NCBI GenBank assembly: GCA_014529385.2
Contig: CM043971.1
Span: forward strand, 87,622,840 to 87,686,839
DNA: 64,000 nucleotides
Source: Adiantum capillus-veneris
Taxonomy: Eukaryota > Streptophyta > Polypodiopsida > Polypodiales > Pteridaceae
Direction: 5' to 3'
The notes under the pieces were generated by a model that saw only the letters and a list, made by a program, of their open reading frames with translations, ran no database searches and was not told the origin of the DNA. Made by a program: the position numbers and the translations under genes. Shown here piece after piece: positions 1-11,466 of this stretch (its first letter is position 1; each line of letters opens with the position of its first letter).

Positions 1-1
1 G

Positions 2-169
2 AAAATAGCAGAGCACTTTAAGATTGATATGAGGTGAACAAGAGGTGCCTCGGCATGTATGCAGGAGGCTGCTGAGGACTTTTTAATTGATCTCTTCCAA
101 GATGCATACATATGTGTAGCCCACTCTCACAGGGTCAGACTTATGGAAAAATATATGTTTATATCTTGA
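2..169 (+). pseudogene. Histone H3 fold fragment, CENH3-like, with internal stop
   Basis: In frame 2 the translation follows the histone H3 core from the end of alphaN into alpha2. It has an IAEHFKIDMR stretch, then a TGA stop at 35-37, then MQEAAEDFLIDLFQD, then CVAHSHRVRLMEK. Canonical H3 reads QEA(C/S)EAYLV..[21 protein letters not shown] here. Plant centromeric H3 instead has a Trp after the RW/SRW position, QEAAEDxL and RVTLM(R/K)K. Those are the states seen, if the TGA replaces a TGG Trp codon. Homology to H3 is fairly clear by eye; the CENH3 assignment is an inference. The frame closes at TGA 167-169 before the alpha3 'ARRI(R/G)G' segment, so this is a truncated relic or a damaged exon. 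The window edge hides whatever lies upstream. Confidence 0.6.
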
Positions 170-568
170 GGAGATTACGGTATAGATTCAACAAATTCTT
201 AAACCAGTATCTCTTCATTCAACATCCTCAACATACGTCCCCCATGAAGAAAAGGCAAGAGAGCTTGAAGTAGTGATTGATGAAATCATAGAGGAGGAGG
301 ATGTTTGGGAAGAAGGGGAAGAGATGAAAGTTGACACGGAGGAGTTGTAAACAAAGGATCTCAGGGAGATTAAAGCTCAACTCCCTTAACTGCTAAGAAG
401 TTTTAATCCCAATGGATTCAGGGTGGCTGCGTTCTTAGAGGATGACCTTCTTCAAAGGAAAGATTATATTTCCCTGGATATTGGGTCTATTGACATTCTC
501 AAAGATTGGAAAAAAGAGATCAATGAGCATATTATCCTGGCATCTTTCAGGTTGGCCTTCCCATTAAC
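170..568. other. No gene recognised
   Basis: About 400 bases follow the histone-like relic. They contain only short frames, including one from 423 with an acidic, unremarkable translation. No histone alpha3 segment, splice-bounded exon or transposon domain was recognised. Confidence 0.5.
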
Positions 569-760
569 ATTCTATGTGTGTTTCTGTAGATTGTTGATAG
601 TTAGTAAGTATTCTTTGCATCTTTTGTAGATTATTGATGAATGACTGTAAGTTAGATGTCCAAAATTCTATGTGTGTTTCTGTAGATTGTTGATAGTTAG
701 AAAGTATTCTTTGCATCTTTTGTAGATTATTGATGCATGACTGTAAGTTAGATGTCCAAC
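569..760. repeat. Tandem duplication, 96 bp x 2
   Basis: Two head-to-tail copies start at 569 and 665, each beginning attctatgtgtgtttctgt. They differ at only a few bases. AT-rich and non-coding; looks like a recent local duplication. Confidence 0.85.
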
Positions 761-1867
761 ATAAAGTGGAGGTGGTTGACCCAACCATCCATTTGAGAAC
801 TAATTTTACATAAGAAATTGGCTAGCCAATATAAATTCAAGATTTGTGAGCTCCTTCTCTACCCCTACCATGAGAGATATGTTTTTCTACAACCCTAGCT
901 CAGTTTCAGTTTTTCATCTTTGAGGATTTTGACAATGTCAAATGGTCTTGCCACATCTCACACTCGACTCTTATTGCATATTGAAATCTTTTGAGGGCCA
1001 CCATGGAATGGCTAGGTAGTAAGTGTAATTGTCCAATACTTTAGCCCGTGCTCCCGCTTTCAGTTCTTTTGTCTTTGGTTAAGCCAATGCTGATAGAGGA
1101 AATTGAGAAATGTACTCCCATCAGAAAGCTCATGGATGACATGCAGATCTTAAATGTGAAGCAGTTATGTCAACATGCTCAAGGTACTCTGAAAGGTAAT
1201 ACCCTCTTGCTTTTCCTAGGATACCTTTCCACAATGATGCGTATTGCCAGCTAACAAGCCCTCCTATTTAAAGGTTTTTTTTCCCACACAAGGCTCACAA
1301 AAGACTATGAAGGTGATTGCATGGAAAGGGGCGATTGTATCTCAACAAATCAACCCGACAATTTGAAGATACGCACAACAAGTCTTTCAAGGCAACAATA
1401 TCGAGATTTGTGGCGATCAAAGGTGAATTCACAACAACAAAGATCTTTACTACCGGCCCGGGGGATTCACTGTGTATTTGCGTATGGTACCATGTGAGTG
1501 TACAATAGGGGTTTTTCTGGAGGTTGTACATAGGCATATACAATAGGGGTGGCCCCCTATTATCTCGTGCTCATGCCATAGGGGGGGGGGGGGGGGTGTT
1601 ATAAGGGAAGGGGTATAAGCCTCCTGCTCTCTTGGCTAACCACTTTTGCCAATGCTTGATGTTTTGTGTAGCCATCATCACGTATGGTGGGGTGTTTTAG
1701 TTTCAAAATAAAGAACCATGTATGTATGTGCAAGTATGTCTAGATATTAATAAAAATGGAATCTCCAATTGTTTAAATGAAAAACCCTTGGGAATTTTAA
1801 GTACTTTTGGTTCAAGAGTCTAGGTAAAATGAAACATCTATCCAAACTAGAGATTGAGGGTAGACAA
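761..1867. other. Intergenic, no gene recognised; G16 run
   Basis: Only short frames on both strands, none matching a family I know. A run of 16 G lies at 1581-1596. Confidence 0.5.
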
Positions 1868-1990
1868 ATGGAGAGCAAGTAGTTGGAGACTTGGACCTAA
1901 ATGAGTGTCCCAAAAAACCTAGGGTTACATGGAGAGCAAGTACTAGGAGTCTTGGACCTAAATGAGTGTCCCAAAAAAACCTAGGGTTAC
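1868..1990. repeat. Tandem duplication, 61 bp x 2
   Basis: Copies begin at 1868 and 1929 with atggagagcaagta and share the block ggacctaaatgagtgtccca. They differ by a few substitutions and one A in a homopolymer. Confidence 0.85.
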
Positions 1991-3165
1991 ATGTAAAATA
2001 ACCCCCCTCGTGCTTGTTTTTGTTCTCACACCTACATCTCATCTGGCGGCATCCTCTCCAACGTGTTGTGTGCAAACACCATACTCCTATCTGACTACAA
2101 CTCATCCTACTTACCTGTAGTATACCCGTTGCTTTTACCGCGTCTATTGTTGTTTATATTACCGTGCATATTACTGCTAAATGCCCATTAATTTAATAAA
2201 TCTTACATATTTGTCCTTCCAAGATGCCTTGCCTCCCAAGCCATAGTGCGTGGGAGTTTGTTTGGCGCGAGCTTCGCGTTGTTGTTTGTAGGATGAGCCC
2301 ATTGCAACTTGTTCGCTCTTTTCTTGCATTACCCACTCCCACTCCGCATCTGCCATGTTGCCACCGTGATAGCTCCTGTTTGGATCTCTAACTTGGTTGG
2401 TTGCTGCGCGCCGAGGAATCCCAAACTTTGAGCAAACTTTTTCGAGCGATGATAAAATCGAGCGAGTTAATGAGAGACACTTTATAGAAACACACATAGA
2501 GAAGAGTTCTTGTAGATCACTCATTGATGTAAGTCACTCATTTCTTTACTTGAGATACTAAATAAATTGTCTCGGGATCTCCTAGAGATGGCGATTAAAT
2601 TTAAGAAATGGATATGCTAAGCAAGAGGTAGGTGCTAGCAAGCCTGACATTGGATAACTTAAGCTTCTTATTTCTTGTGTTTTTTGCTAGCAAGTAACAA
2701 AAACTTTTCAATTTCCCAAAGTAATTTTGTAAGTTTGTGAAAATCATTTTTTCCCAAAATTGGTGTAACATTGTTGACATGTTGTCTACATGCCTTCCTG
2801 GACATCATCACTTGACCTTGTAGGAAAACCCCCCCCTCCCCCACCTTATATTCACACTATATTTGAGTATTTTTCAACTCTTTGCTTAATTACAACAGAC
2901 CTTATTTTTCAACTCTTTGCTCATTTTAGGGTGCTGCAAGTTGAGACCGTCATCTATTTGTCGCTTGTTGACCAATATCTGTATCCTTGTTGAGTTTTAT
3001 TTAGCTTTTATGAGGAATCTACCAAGATCCCAAAAGACAAAAGTGAAGATCAATTGTAGGCAAGAAGTTTGAGTTGCGTCGACTTTGCATGCTTGTCTCC
3101 CGCCTTTCTTGAAAGGGAGAATCTTAATAAAATCCATTCAAATCTTTTTCCCCACTTTTTTCAAT
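1991..3165. other. Intergenic, no gene recognised
   Basis: Small open frames only. No transposon domain, RNA gene or convincing splice-bounded exon was seen. Confidence 0.5.
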
Positions 3166-3237
3166 CCCCCCCCCCCCCCCCCCCCGCGCTCTCTCTCATC
3201 ATGCATCCAATAAACAAAGGCTCCAGAGTGACCTCCC

Positions 3238-3301
<64 letters not shown>
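3166..3301. repeat. C20 homopolymer and (TC)n microsatellite
   Basis: A run of 20 C lies at 3166-3185, and about 30 TC units lie at 3242-3301. Apparent reading frames across the array are Ser-Leu or Arg-Glu artefacts and were not called. Confidence 0.95.
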
Positions 3302-3303
<2 letters not shown>

Positions 3304-3742
3304 TGAATGTGCAGCACATCTTTGATGACTCTATCCGAGGATATCCAAGTACCTGCATCCCAAACAAAGAACATGATGGAGCAATGAGCAGGAGAAGGAC
3401 TTGCCAATCCCAACACCTTCAAAACCACCAGAACATGCACTAGAACCAAGTTCACAACAAACAAAACTTACCTCCATTTTCTCCCCTTGGATAGGTGGGA
3501 AGGGTGGTCTCCCCCAAGGTAAAAAATAGAGCACCCCCACTCTAAACCCCTCGCAAATAAAATGTTGAGAGCTACCATCACTACCGCATCACACTCCTAG
3601 ATTTTTGGGGGGGTAGGGGGTTCCCTTTTTTAACACATTCAAAAGATTTCAAAAAGAAAAAAGCATTCACTTTTTGCATTAAGTACAACAATCTATTCAC
3701 TTTGCATTCACAGGACACGCTGCCGCATGCAGTTGAGCTAAT

Positions 3743-3893
3743 AGAGAGAGAGAGAGAGAGAGAGAGAGAGCTATGGAGGACCTCGCGATGCTCAGATAGA
3801 CAGAGACATTGGAAGGCGAAGAGAGCGTGCCTTGCGTCATGATGCCTTGCCAAGCAGCATAGAGAGAGGAAAAGACTGCACTTTTTTCCCGAG

Positions 3894-3931
<38 letters not shown>
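3743..3931. repeat. Two (GA)n microsatellites
   Basis: GA arrays at 3743-3770 and 3897-3931 flank about 125 bases of unique sequence. They lie just upstream of the SINE target site. Confidence 0.95.
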
Positions 3932-3934
<3 letters not shown>

Positions 3935-3977
3935 CGCTTTCCAAATACCACAATGTAAGAGAAATTGGTTCAAAATT

Positions 3978-4356
3978 ATTATTTTTTCGGCACACCATAG
4001 GGCCCACAGGGGGAGGTGCTTATCCCTTCCAAATATTAGCCATGTTACATGGTCGGGCAAGGGCCGTGTACCATCGGGCAAGAGCCACGCATAGGCATCA
4101 CCATGGCCACCTAATTGATGCACCACATGCTGGGAACGGTGGAGAGAACTCGTAGCAACCAGCTAGGAACCTCCTCCTTGGGTGACCCACCCTAGGAGGA
4201 GGATGCACTCGAGTGTCCAAGGGCAAGAGCCCTAGCAACGTGAACACCAGGTGAGCACAAGGTGTCCCTCTAGAGTGTGACCCAATGGGGGATTTGAACC
4301 CACAACCCATAGGTTGAGAGGCCAAAGCCTTACCGTTAGACCAACTCTTTGGGGAT
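3978..4356 (-). mobile_element. tRNA-derived SINE, complete, with 17-bp target-site duplication
   Basis: Read on the minus strand, the element opens ATCCCCAAAGAG and carries a Pol III A box (TGGTCTAACGG) and a perfect B box (GGTTCAAATCC) in tRNA-like spacing. The head also has GGCCTCT and ATGGGTTGTGG arms typical of a tRNA-derived region. A non-tRNA body follows and ends in a short A-rich tail (CGAAAAAATAAT). The exact 17-mer gaaattggttcaaaatt is present at 3961-3977 and again at 4357-4373. This is the duplication expected of LINE-mediated insertion and fixes both ends of a 379-bp element. SINEs encode no protein and borrow LINE machinery. I do not recognise the family name. Confidence 0.85.
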
Positions 4357-4373
4357 GAAATTGGTTCAAAATT

Positions 4374-5240
4374 GCTGACCTTCAAGCTCCTTGCGAAAAA
4401 ACGTAATTGCCTAGTGCGTCAGTCTGCCACCTGTCGATATGCGCTTTAACAACTTAGGAAAGTCCTAATCTCTAAGAAAGTTATAATTGAAACCGTCTCC
4501 TTTTCCTTTTCCCAAGTGAGGTATCTTGTGAGACACCAGTTAACAAAAACGTTTGGCACACCTATTCACTTTGCATTCACTACAAGAAGAGAGGTTTTTT
4601 TGGTGTGGCAAAACGAAAAAAATGTGAGTGTGATTGATGAATTAAGACCAAGAAAAATTTACATAGCTAGCCATGCTTGCACCAAGCCATGGCATCAATC
4701 TTAATACCAAATACTCAGACCATACATAAGATATATCAACTGAAAGGGGAGCGGGCCTTGAAACTGAGAAAGCAAAGGAGACTGGCTGAGAAAGGAGCCA
4801 CCCTCGATAGAAGAAGCAACCTCCTATATGATTGCCACTGGACATCCACCCTCTGTCATCGAGTAGGACACCACACACAAAAGACCTCCGCGAAGCCGCA
4901 TTCCAGAAGGGGGGAGCCTGAAGCTCCATCATTAGCCGCTCAGGGGCCATTCACCAAAAAGAACCACCAAAACGAAGGCTGACCATCCAATCCGAACCCT
5001 ACCCACTGGAAGGGCAGCCATGTGCCACCAAGAAAACCCACCAACTATGACACTGAGCACCTCTCCAGATCCCTTTACCAACCTTCCCTTAACACCATGA
5101 CCCGCAAGACCACAATGCAGTAGTGAGCCCGCAAACCAAAACTTGGCTTCAAGGGAGCCAAACCCTTTTGCCGTGCAGTATTGCCAAGAGAATTCCACTG
5201 TCACAAGCACCACAACCCCATCCGGAGCTGAGCCGCAACC
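4374..5240. other. Intergenic, no gene recognised
   Basis: Several overlapping short frames exist on both strands, but no domain was recognised in any of them. Confidence 0.45.
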
Positions 5241-5358
5241 ACCAAAGATATCCAAGTGCCGTGGCGGCCCATACAAGTTGTGGGGGGGCGGCCTCCACCA
5301 CCAAAGATATCCAAGCGCCGTGGTGGCCCATACAAGTTGTGGGGGGGCGGCCTCCACC
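5241..5358. repeat. Tandem duplication, 59 bp x 2
   Basis: Copies start at 5241 and 5300 (accaaagatatccaag...) and each ends in a G7 run followed by cggcctccacc. Overlapping frames on both strands are by-products of the duplication. Confidence 0.85.
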
Positions 5359-7017
5359 ACATTGTCAAAAATAGATGGTTGCCAAAGCTATCGTGGATGA
5401 TGGGCACATGCCAGCCAACGTCTCCCACCCAAAGACAACCCAAGCCCTCTGCAATGCAGATCCCATCCCCCGCCACAAATACCCCACCATGCCCAGGACG
5501 CCTTAGAAGAAGAATATCCCACCTCCTCCAGATAGTGCGCTTATGAACCCTCTTGTTTCTACAGAGCTGCAGAAGCTAAAGCGAGACACCCCTACTCCTA
5601 AGGCTCGACAAAGCTGAAAAAACTCTCCCTAAAAGACTACTTAAAGAAAAATTTTAAAAAAAACCTCTCAAATGGATTACTTAATGAGAGAGTTTTAAAA
5701 AAACCCCTCCCTAATTGATCTGCGCCGGCGTAGATCCATTAGGGAGGATTACTTTATTCCATTAGGTCTGCTCAATTTTTTGGAGGTGCTTCATTTAGGG
5801 GAAGCTGAACAAATGTTGCGCTAGCTTGGAGGGAAAAACAAGGTTGGGCTTGACAGGTGGAGGAGAGAGAAAGAGGGAGAGATGCCATCTGTTGACGTGA
5901 ATGTCGGCTGAGAGATAGTAATTTCTTCTGCTCTAGGTACGTTATCTTGGCAATGCGCGGAGACGGGTGGAGATGTCCCATCTTCCTGTCGTCTTACCCT
6001 TCGAGAGGTGCAAGGCATCATAGAGCTAGGGGGAAAGAGCAGCGGGTGAAAGTTGTGAGGCCTTGCCAGGTGGGTGTGGAGGCCTACAACGTATGCTGAA
6101 GGGGAGCGGGATAGGGAATTTTGTTCTATTTGTAGTTAGGATCATCCAGAGAGATGATTGTAAGGTGGATAGGCAATTTTGTTCTATTTGTAGTTAGGAG
6201 CTGCCTACTGCCTCTCGTGCAGGTGGTGCTCAATAGAACGCTGACATAGATGGAGAGATCGCAGGCCCGGCCTAGCAGCACTGCGAAGGTTGAGAAGGGG
6301 GATGGGAGGGATGGGGACCTACATAGGGTGATGACATTGACAGGTTGACCTCATGAAAATTAATGGGATTTAGGCATAAGAGTGTATGCCAAAGTAGGTG
6401 GGTATAATTTTTTTTGAGGTGGTATTAGCCAGTATCTCCCTCTTCGTCTCGTTTACTTGCTACGACTGTCTGAGCATCCTAGAGTCAATGTTGATAAGCA
6501 TATCTCTTCCTCTCATTTCTATGCAGTGGGATGATCTCTCTCTGTATAGTTTGTCTGCAGGGGAGGCTCCAGGTGGAGCCCCACACCCTCTCACCATCTC
6601 GTTTGTTTCTCTACAGTCGATGCTGATATTGAGATCCAAAGCGGGAATAGAACAAAATGGAATGAAGAGATGGGGAAGGGGTGGAAACAGGCTACGTGCA
6701 AGAACATGTGAAAAATTCTTTTGTGAAGCTAATGAGAGGGAATCTTCACGTAAAATTAACCAATGACTTTCACTAGACTAACTAGTCTTGCTTGGTGGGC
6801 CTTTCTATATAACATCTATAGAATATAACATGACATATGCAAATTGACATTTAGCAGCTAGCACTACTGAAGGGAACAAGAGCATGCCTAATTTGGCAAG
6901 GGTGGCACTCCATGAAAGGGATATACATTTGAAAAATGCTATAATGTTTATGGGAGGAGACTAAGTTAAGTATATCAATTATTAGAGATTATAGGGATGG
7001 TTACAGTTGAGAATATA
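5359..7017. other. Intergenic, no gene recognised
   Basis: No family was recognised. The 5640-5710 stretch has two near-repeats of an aaacctctc/aaacccctcc motif in A-rich context. The block ggcaattttgttctatttgtagttagga recurs near 6112 and 6171. Confidence 0.45.
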
Positions 7018-7458
7018 TCAAAGCAAAGTTGTACTACTATGTCTACGACTGAGTGTTCCATTTTTTCTAGTATATGTGCTACATGTAAATTCTTGCAAAT
7101 GAAAGAAATTTTTCATCGAATGGTTGGTAGCGCAAAATGTAGGTTCATATTTTTGAAGGTGAATGTCGGTGTGTTTTGTCTTTCTTCTTTTGTAGTTATT
7201 TGTTTTGTGTTTTACCTTTCTTCTTTTGTAGTTATTCTCGTTACAATGAATGAGAACACTGATACATGTAACTTCATCTTCTGTGTTCTGTGTTATGGCA
7301 TCAACAATGCATGTTGCACCGTTTGCCGCACCGATGGTCATGTCAATGTTTTCAGTGATCATGCAGCGCATGCCAATTGCGATTGAATCCATCTCATTGA
7401 ACTTAGGGTCTAGGATCCACTGCTGAAGGACATTTATGTTACCCGCGTTCGTCTTCAT
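7018..7458 (-). pseudogene. PIF1/Helitron-type helicase C-terminal fragment (tentative)
   Basis: The 146-codon minus-strand frame contains IGMRCMITENIDMTIGAANG followed by a short beta-like segment. This resembles the 'lkiGmpVMLtkNid...GlvNGt' block that precedes the last helicase motif in PIF1-like helicases, including those of Helitrons. Further on, YEPTFCATNHSMK sits where PIF1 proteins have 'fPl.pAfAmTihKsQG'. A KRRK-rich repeat separates the two. No Walker A or B motif is present in the window, so this is at most the C-terminal end of a helicase. It abuts the truncated 5' LTR of the next Copia element. A chance resemblance cannot be excluded. Confidence 0.4.
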
Positions 7459-7471
7459 TTCAACTCTTGTA

Positions 7472-7518
7472 AAATATCTATTTAGCTACGTCATATTTCC
7501 TAACAACTGGTATCAGAG
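7472..7518 (+). promoter_or_regulatory. 5' LTR remnant and tRNA-iMet primer-binding site
   Basis: Bases 7472-7505 match the last 34 bases of the 3' LTR (aaatatctatttagct...cctaaca). Two bases later TGGTATCAGAG (7508-7518) is the usual plant Copia PBS, complementary to the 3' end of initiator methionine tRNA. Confidence 0.88.
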
Positions 7519-7578
7519 AAAGGTTTGCTCGTAGCTAAAGTATCTCAAGGAATAGATACCTTGAATTGAGTGGGAGTT

Positions 7579-8405
7579 ATGGCGGAGGAAGGGAAGCTCA
7601 AGATTGAGAAGTTCAATGGCAAAACTACCAACATTGAAAGATGCAGATGGAAGACTATCTCTACCAGAAGGACCTCTATTTGCCACTAGGAGGTCTTGCG
7701 AAGAAGCCCGCAACAATGGCAGATGAAGCATGGATTGTCCTTGATCGAAAGTCACTGGGAACAATCCGGTTAAGCTTGGCGTCAACGGTGGCCTTCAATT
7801 TTTTGGAGATGAAGACCACGGAGGACTTGATGAAGTCGCTTGACGACTTCTACGAGAAACCATTGGCATCCAATAAGGTATTTCTTATGAAGCGCTTGTT
7901 CAATCTAAAGATGACAGAGAATGGTTCAGTTGTTGCAGAACACCTAAATGACTTTAACACAAACATAAGTCAACTTTGATCAGTGAAAATCAATTTCGAT
8001 GATGAAGTGCGAGCTCTCCTTACACTATCATCTCTACCGGATAGTTGGGACAGCCTTTGATGGCTGTAAGTAATTCTATTTCTGGAACAAATACTCTTAA
8101 GTTTGATGATGTTGCGGGTGTTCTCCTAAGCGAGGAAATGCGAAGCAGAAACATAGTAAAATCATCAAGTGATGCGCTATCAATGGAAACAAGAGGAAGG
8201 CCTAAGGAGAGGTTCAAAAGCCAAAAGGGTCATGATCGATCGCTCAATACGGAGCAAGTCACGCACAAAGTCAGTTCTTGAATGTTGGAACTGTGGCAAG
8301 AAGGGCCACTTCAAGAAGGATTGTTGGTCCAAGAAGAAGAAGGAGACTGAGTCTCCAGACAACAAGCCAACATCGGAGGCCAATGTGGCAGTTAAAGTAG
8401 AGTAA
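7579..8405 (+). pseudogene. Copia gag (capsid and CCHC zinc knuckle)
   Basis: Starts MAEEGKLKIEKFNGK, a typical Copia gag N-terminus. A frameshift near 7640 continues as MQMEDYLYQKDLYLPLGG and then a capsid-like helical region with DLMKSLDDFYEK. Further breaks follow around 7979 and 8060. The zinc knuckle CWNCGKKGHFKKDC (CX2CX4HX4C) is intact at about 8283-8324 and would bind the RNA genome. Gag builds the cytoplasmic virus-like particle in intact elements. It is followed at once by the protease region. Confidence 0.85.
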
Positions 8406-9807
8406 GATGCTCTAATTCTCTCATTAGACAATGTGTCTAATTCTTGGATAGTAGATTCCGGGGCTTCATTCCATGCGACACCACACAAGAAACATTTCCA
8501 AGATTACACCAAAGGTAATTTTGGGTATGTATACTTGGGAGATGATGAAGCTTGTGAGATTGTCGGCAAAGGTACAGTTTCTATCAAAACTGCTAACGGA
8601 AATTAATGGAAGCTTAAAGATGTTAGGCATGTTCCTTCTCTTCGAAAAAATTTGATCTCTACAGGACAATTGGACGATGAAGGTCACAACATTGCATTCA
8701 GAAACAAACGGTGGAAGATCTCAAAGGGGTCTTTGGTGGTTGCCAAGGGAGAAAAGGTCGGTATAGTTTACTTGTGTACTATGAGCATGCAACCTTCAGC
8801 TTGTGTAGCAACTACAGAAGTTGACAGTGTGGTGTGGCACTATCGACTTGGGCAAATGAGTGCCAAAGAATGCAAATCCTTCAAACAAAGAAGCTTCTGC
8901 CAGGTCTGAAAGAAGTGGACTTAGAGTTTTGTGAAGATTGTGTTTATGGTAAACAAAGAGGGTAAAATTTCAAAATTCAGGAAATGAAAGAAAAAATAAA
9001 AAACTTGAGCTGGTTCATTTTGATGTTGCAAGTACACCATCACTTGGTGGCTCATTGTACTATGTAACATTCATAGACGATGCGACTAGAAAAACATGGG
9101 TTTATGTCATGAAGAATAAGTCCGATGTATTTTCCATATTTCAAAGGTGGAAAGCCTTTGTGGAGAATGAAGAAGGTACCAAGGTTAAATGCCTCAGATC
9201 CGACAATAGAGGCAAATATTGCAGCCAAGCTTTTGAAAGCTTTTGTGCTAGCAATGGCATTCGGAGACAAAGGACAACCCCAAGGAAGCCTCAATGAAAT
9301 GGGATTTCGGAGAGGATGAACAGGACAATCATGGAGCGAGCACGAAGCATGTGGCTACATGCAGGCCTATCGCTTGAGCTTTGGGCGGAAGCTATAAGTA
9401 CGTCTGTGTACTTAATCAACCGGTCACCCTCAACAGCATTGTATGGGGGAGTTCCAGAAGAGGCATGGACAGGTAAATCGGTGAATTATGCATTTCTCAA
9501 AGTGTTTGGGTGTGAGGCTTTCATGCACATAGATAGAAGCCTAAGATCAAAGCTAGATGCAAAGTCCATAAAGTGTTTCTTCAATGGTTATGGAGAAGGT
9601 GACTTTGGGTATCGCTTTAACGAACAAAATATGTACAAAGATTACTTGGAAAGAAAACAAACAAAAGAAACAAGTGATGAGTACATGGAGCTTGAGGACG
9701 GTGAAGACTCAAGGACTACAAACAGTGACAATGATCAACCATGTCAACCAAATGAGGAGCCTCAACCTATTCCCCAAAGATCTACAAGAGCAAGTAGACC
9801 TCCATAA
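8406..9807 (+). pseudogene. Copia pol N-terminal half: protease, GAG-pre-integrase, integrase
   Basis: The aspartic protease active site reads WIVDSGASFHAT at about 8445-8480. The pre-integrase zinc domain follows (WHYRLGQMS, CEDCVYGKQ). The integrase core is visible as ELVHFDVASTPSLGG, LRSDNRGKY and NGISERMNR, which supply the DDE residues, and then VFGCEAFMHI. Stops occur around 8605, 8980 and 9295; the last falls just before NGISERM, where family members read PQQNG. The acidic linker to RT (DEYMELEDGEDS) is still open. Confidence 0.88.
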
Positions 9808-9834
9808 AGGTTTGTTCCTTCCTTCAACCATCTC

Positions 9835-11406
9835 TTGATCTCAGATTCTGGAGAGCCGAAATCATACGAAGAAGCTATGCAGCACGAATCCAAAGAAGAA
9901 TCGATGAAAAGCATGCAAGTGGAGATGGACTCACTACATCACAACCAAACATGGGAGTTGGTTGAGTTTCCTAAAGGTAAGTGGGCACTTCAAAACAAAT
10001 GGGTGTACAAGCTGAAGGAAGAAGAAGGTGGGAAGAAAAGGTACAAGTTTAGGCTTGTGGTAAAAGGGTTTTCTCAAAAGAACGGTATTGACTTCAATAA
10101 AATATTTTCTCATATTATAAAAATGAACTCAATTAGGCTTGTCTTAAGCCTTGTGGCTTCTCATGATTTAAATCTCGAGCAAATGGATGTAAATACGGCA
10201 TTCCCTCACGGTGACTTAGAGGAGGAAATCTACATGCTTCAACGAAAGCGGTATGAAGTAAAAGGTAAGGAGAAAATGGTTTGCAGATTAAAGAAGAGCT
10301 TGTATGGTTTAAAACAAGCATCAAAAAAATGGTACTTGAAGTTTGATCGATGGATGTTGGATCATGGATTCACAATATGCAACTCGGATCACTGCATCTA
10401 CACAAAGAATTTGGGAGATGGGAAATTCATCATCCTAATGTTGTATGTTGATGACATGCTGATTGCAAGTGCTTACATGCAGAACATCAAAGACCTAAAA
10501 GAGGAGCTTTCTAAATCTTTTTCAATGAAATATTTAGGTGCTGCAAAGAGGATACTTGGTATGAGAATATCAAGGGACGGGACGAAGAAGACAATAAAGC
10601 TATCTCAAGAGGATTACATCAAGAAGGTACTGTAAAGGTTTGCAATGCAAAATGCAAAACCAATTTCTGCACCTTTGGCTGGTCACTTTAAACTAACAAA
10701 GGATATGTGTCCAAAGACACAAGAGGAGATAGCCTATATGTCTAAAGTTCCATATGCTACAGCGGTAGGTTCTCTAATATATGCTATGGTCTGGACAAGG
10801 CCAGATATTGCACATGCAGTGGGAGTTGTGAGTAGGTTCATGGACAACCCAGGTAAAGAACACTGGCAAGCTGTGAAGTGGATACTTAGGTATCTAAAAG
10901 GGACAACAATAAATGCTCTGTATTTTGGAGGAACTGATATTTTTCTAGAAGGGTATGCTGATGCAGATATGGCAGGTGACAAAGATACTCGAAGGAGCAC
11001 TACTGGCTATGTGTTCACGGTTGGAGGCACAACAATAAGTTGAGCTTCAAAGCTGCAGAAAGTGGTCTTACTTTCTACCACGGAAGCAGAGTATGTAGCA
11101 ATGACGGAGGCTAGCAAAGAAATTATGTGGCTTCACAGATTCTTAGAAGAGCTTGGATTCAAACAAGACAATTGTGTCTTGTACAGTGATAGCCAAAGTG
11201 CTATCCATCTTGCAAAGAACTCAGCTTTTCATTCAAGGACAAAGCACATTGAGGTGCGATATCACTTCATACGCACTCTTTTGGAAGAGGGACAGCTAAA
11301 GCTAGGAAAGGTGCATACAAGTGAAAATCCTTCAGGCATGTTTACAAAGGTGGTCAACAAGGAGAGGTTGAGATTTTGCTCATCTTCAATCGGCATTCAA
11401 GGATAA
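9835..11406 (+). pseudogene. Copia reverse transcriptase and RNase H
   Basis: RT runs from about 9835 with NKWVYKLKEE, EQMDVNTAFPHG and the catalytic LYVDDM at about 10440. TAA at 10633 ends the first long frame and the same frame resumes as RFAMQNAKPISAPL. RNase H shows DADMAGD, STTEAEYVAM and SDSQSAIHLAKNSAFH. A second stop at 11041 falls where the family has ISWASK, so it looks like TGG to TGA. The frame ends at 11406, 60 bases before the 3' LTR. Few lesions for this length suggest moderate age. Confidence 0.92.
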
Positions 11407-11466
11407 GAAGCCAAGATGAAAAGCAGTCATAGGTTTGGTTTGGAGATCAGTCTCCAAGTGGGAGAT

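Noticed and set aside
3581-4126. 181-codon minus-strand frame
   Set aside because: It spans two GA arrays and the SINE; its Leu-Ser runs come from the repeats and no domain is present.
4282-4356. Functional tRNA gene on the minus strand
   Set aside because: Only A and B boxes and a loose tRNA-like head are present, and the 17-bp duplication shows it is a SINE.
5143-5546. Overlapping frames on both strands with Gly/Pro-rich translations
   Set aside because: They are produced by the 59-bp tandem duplication.
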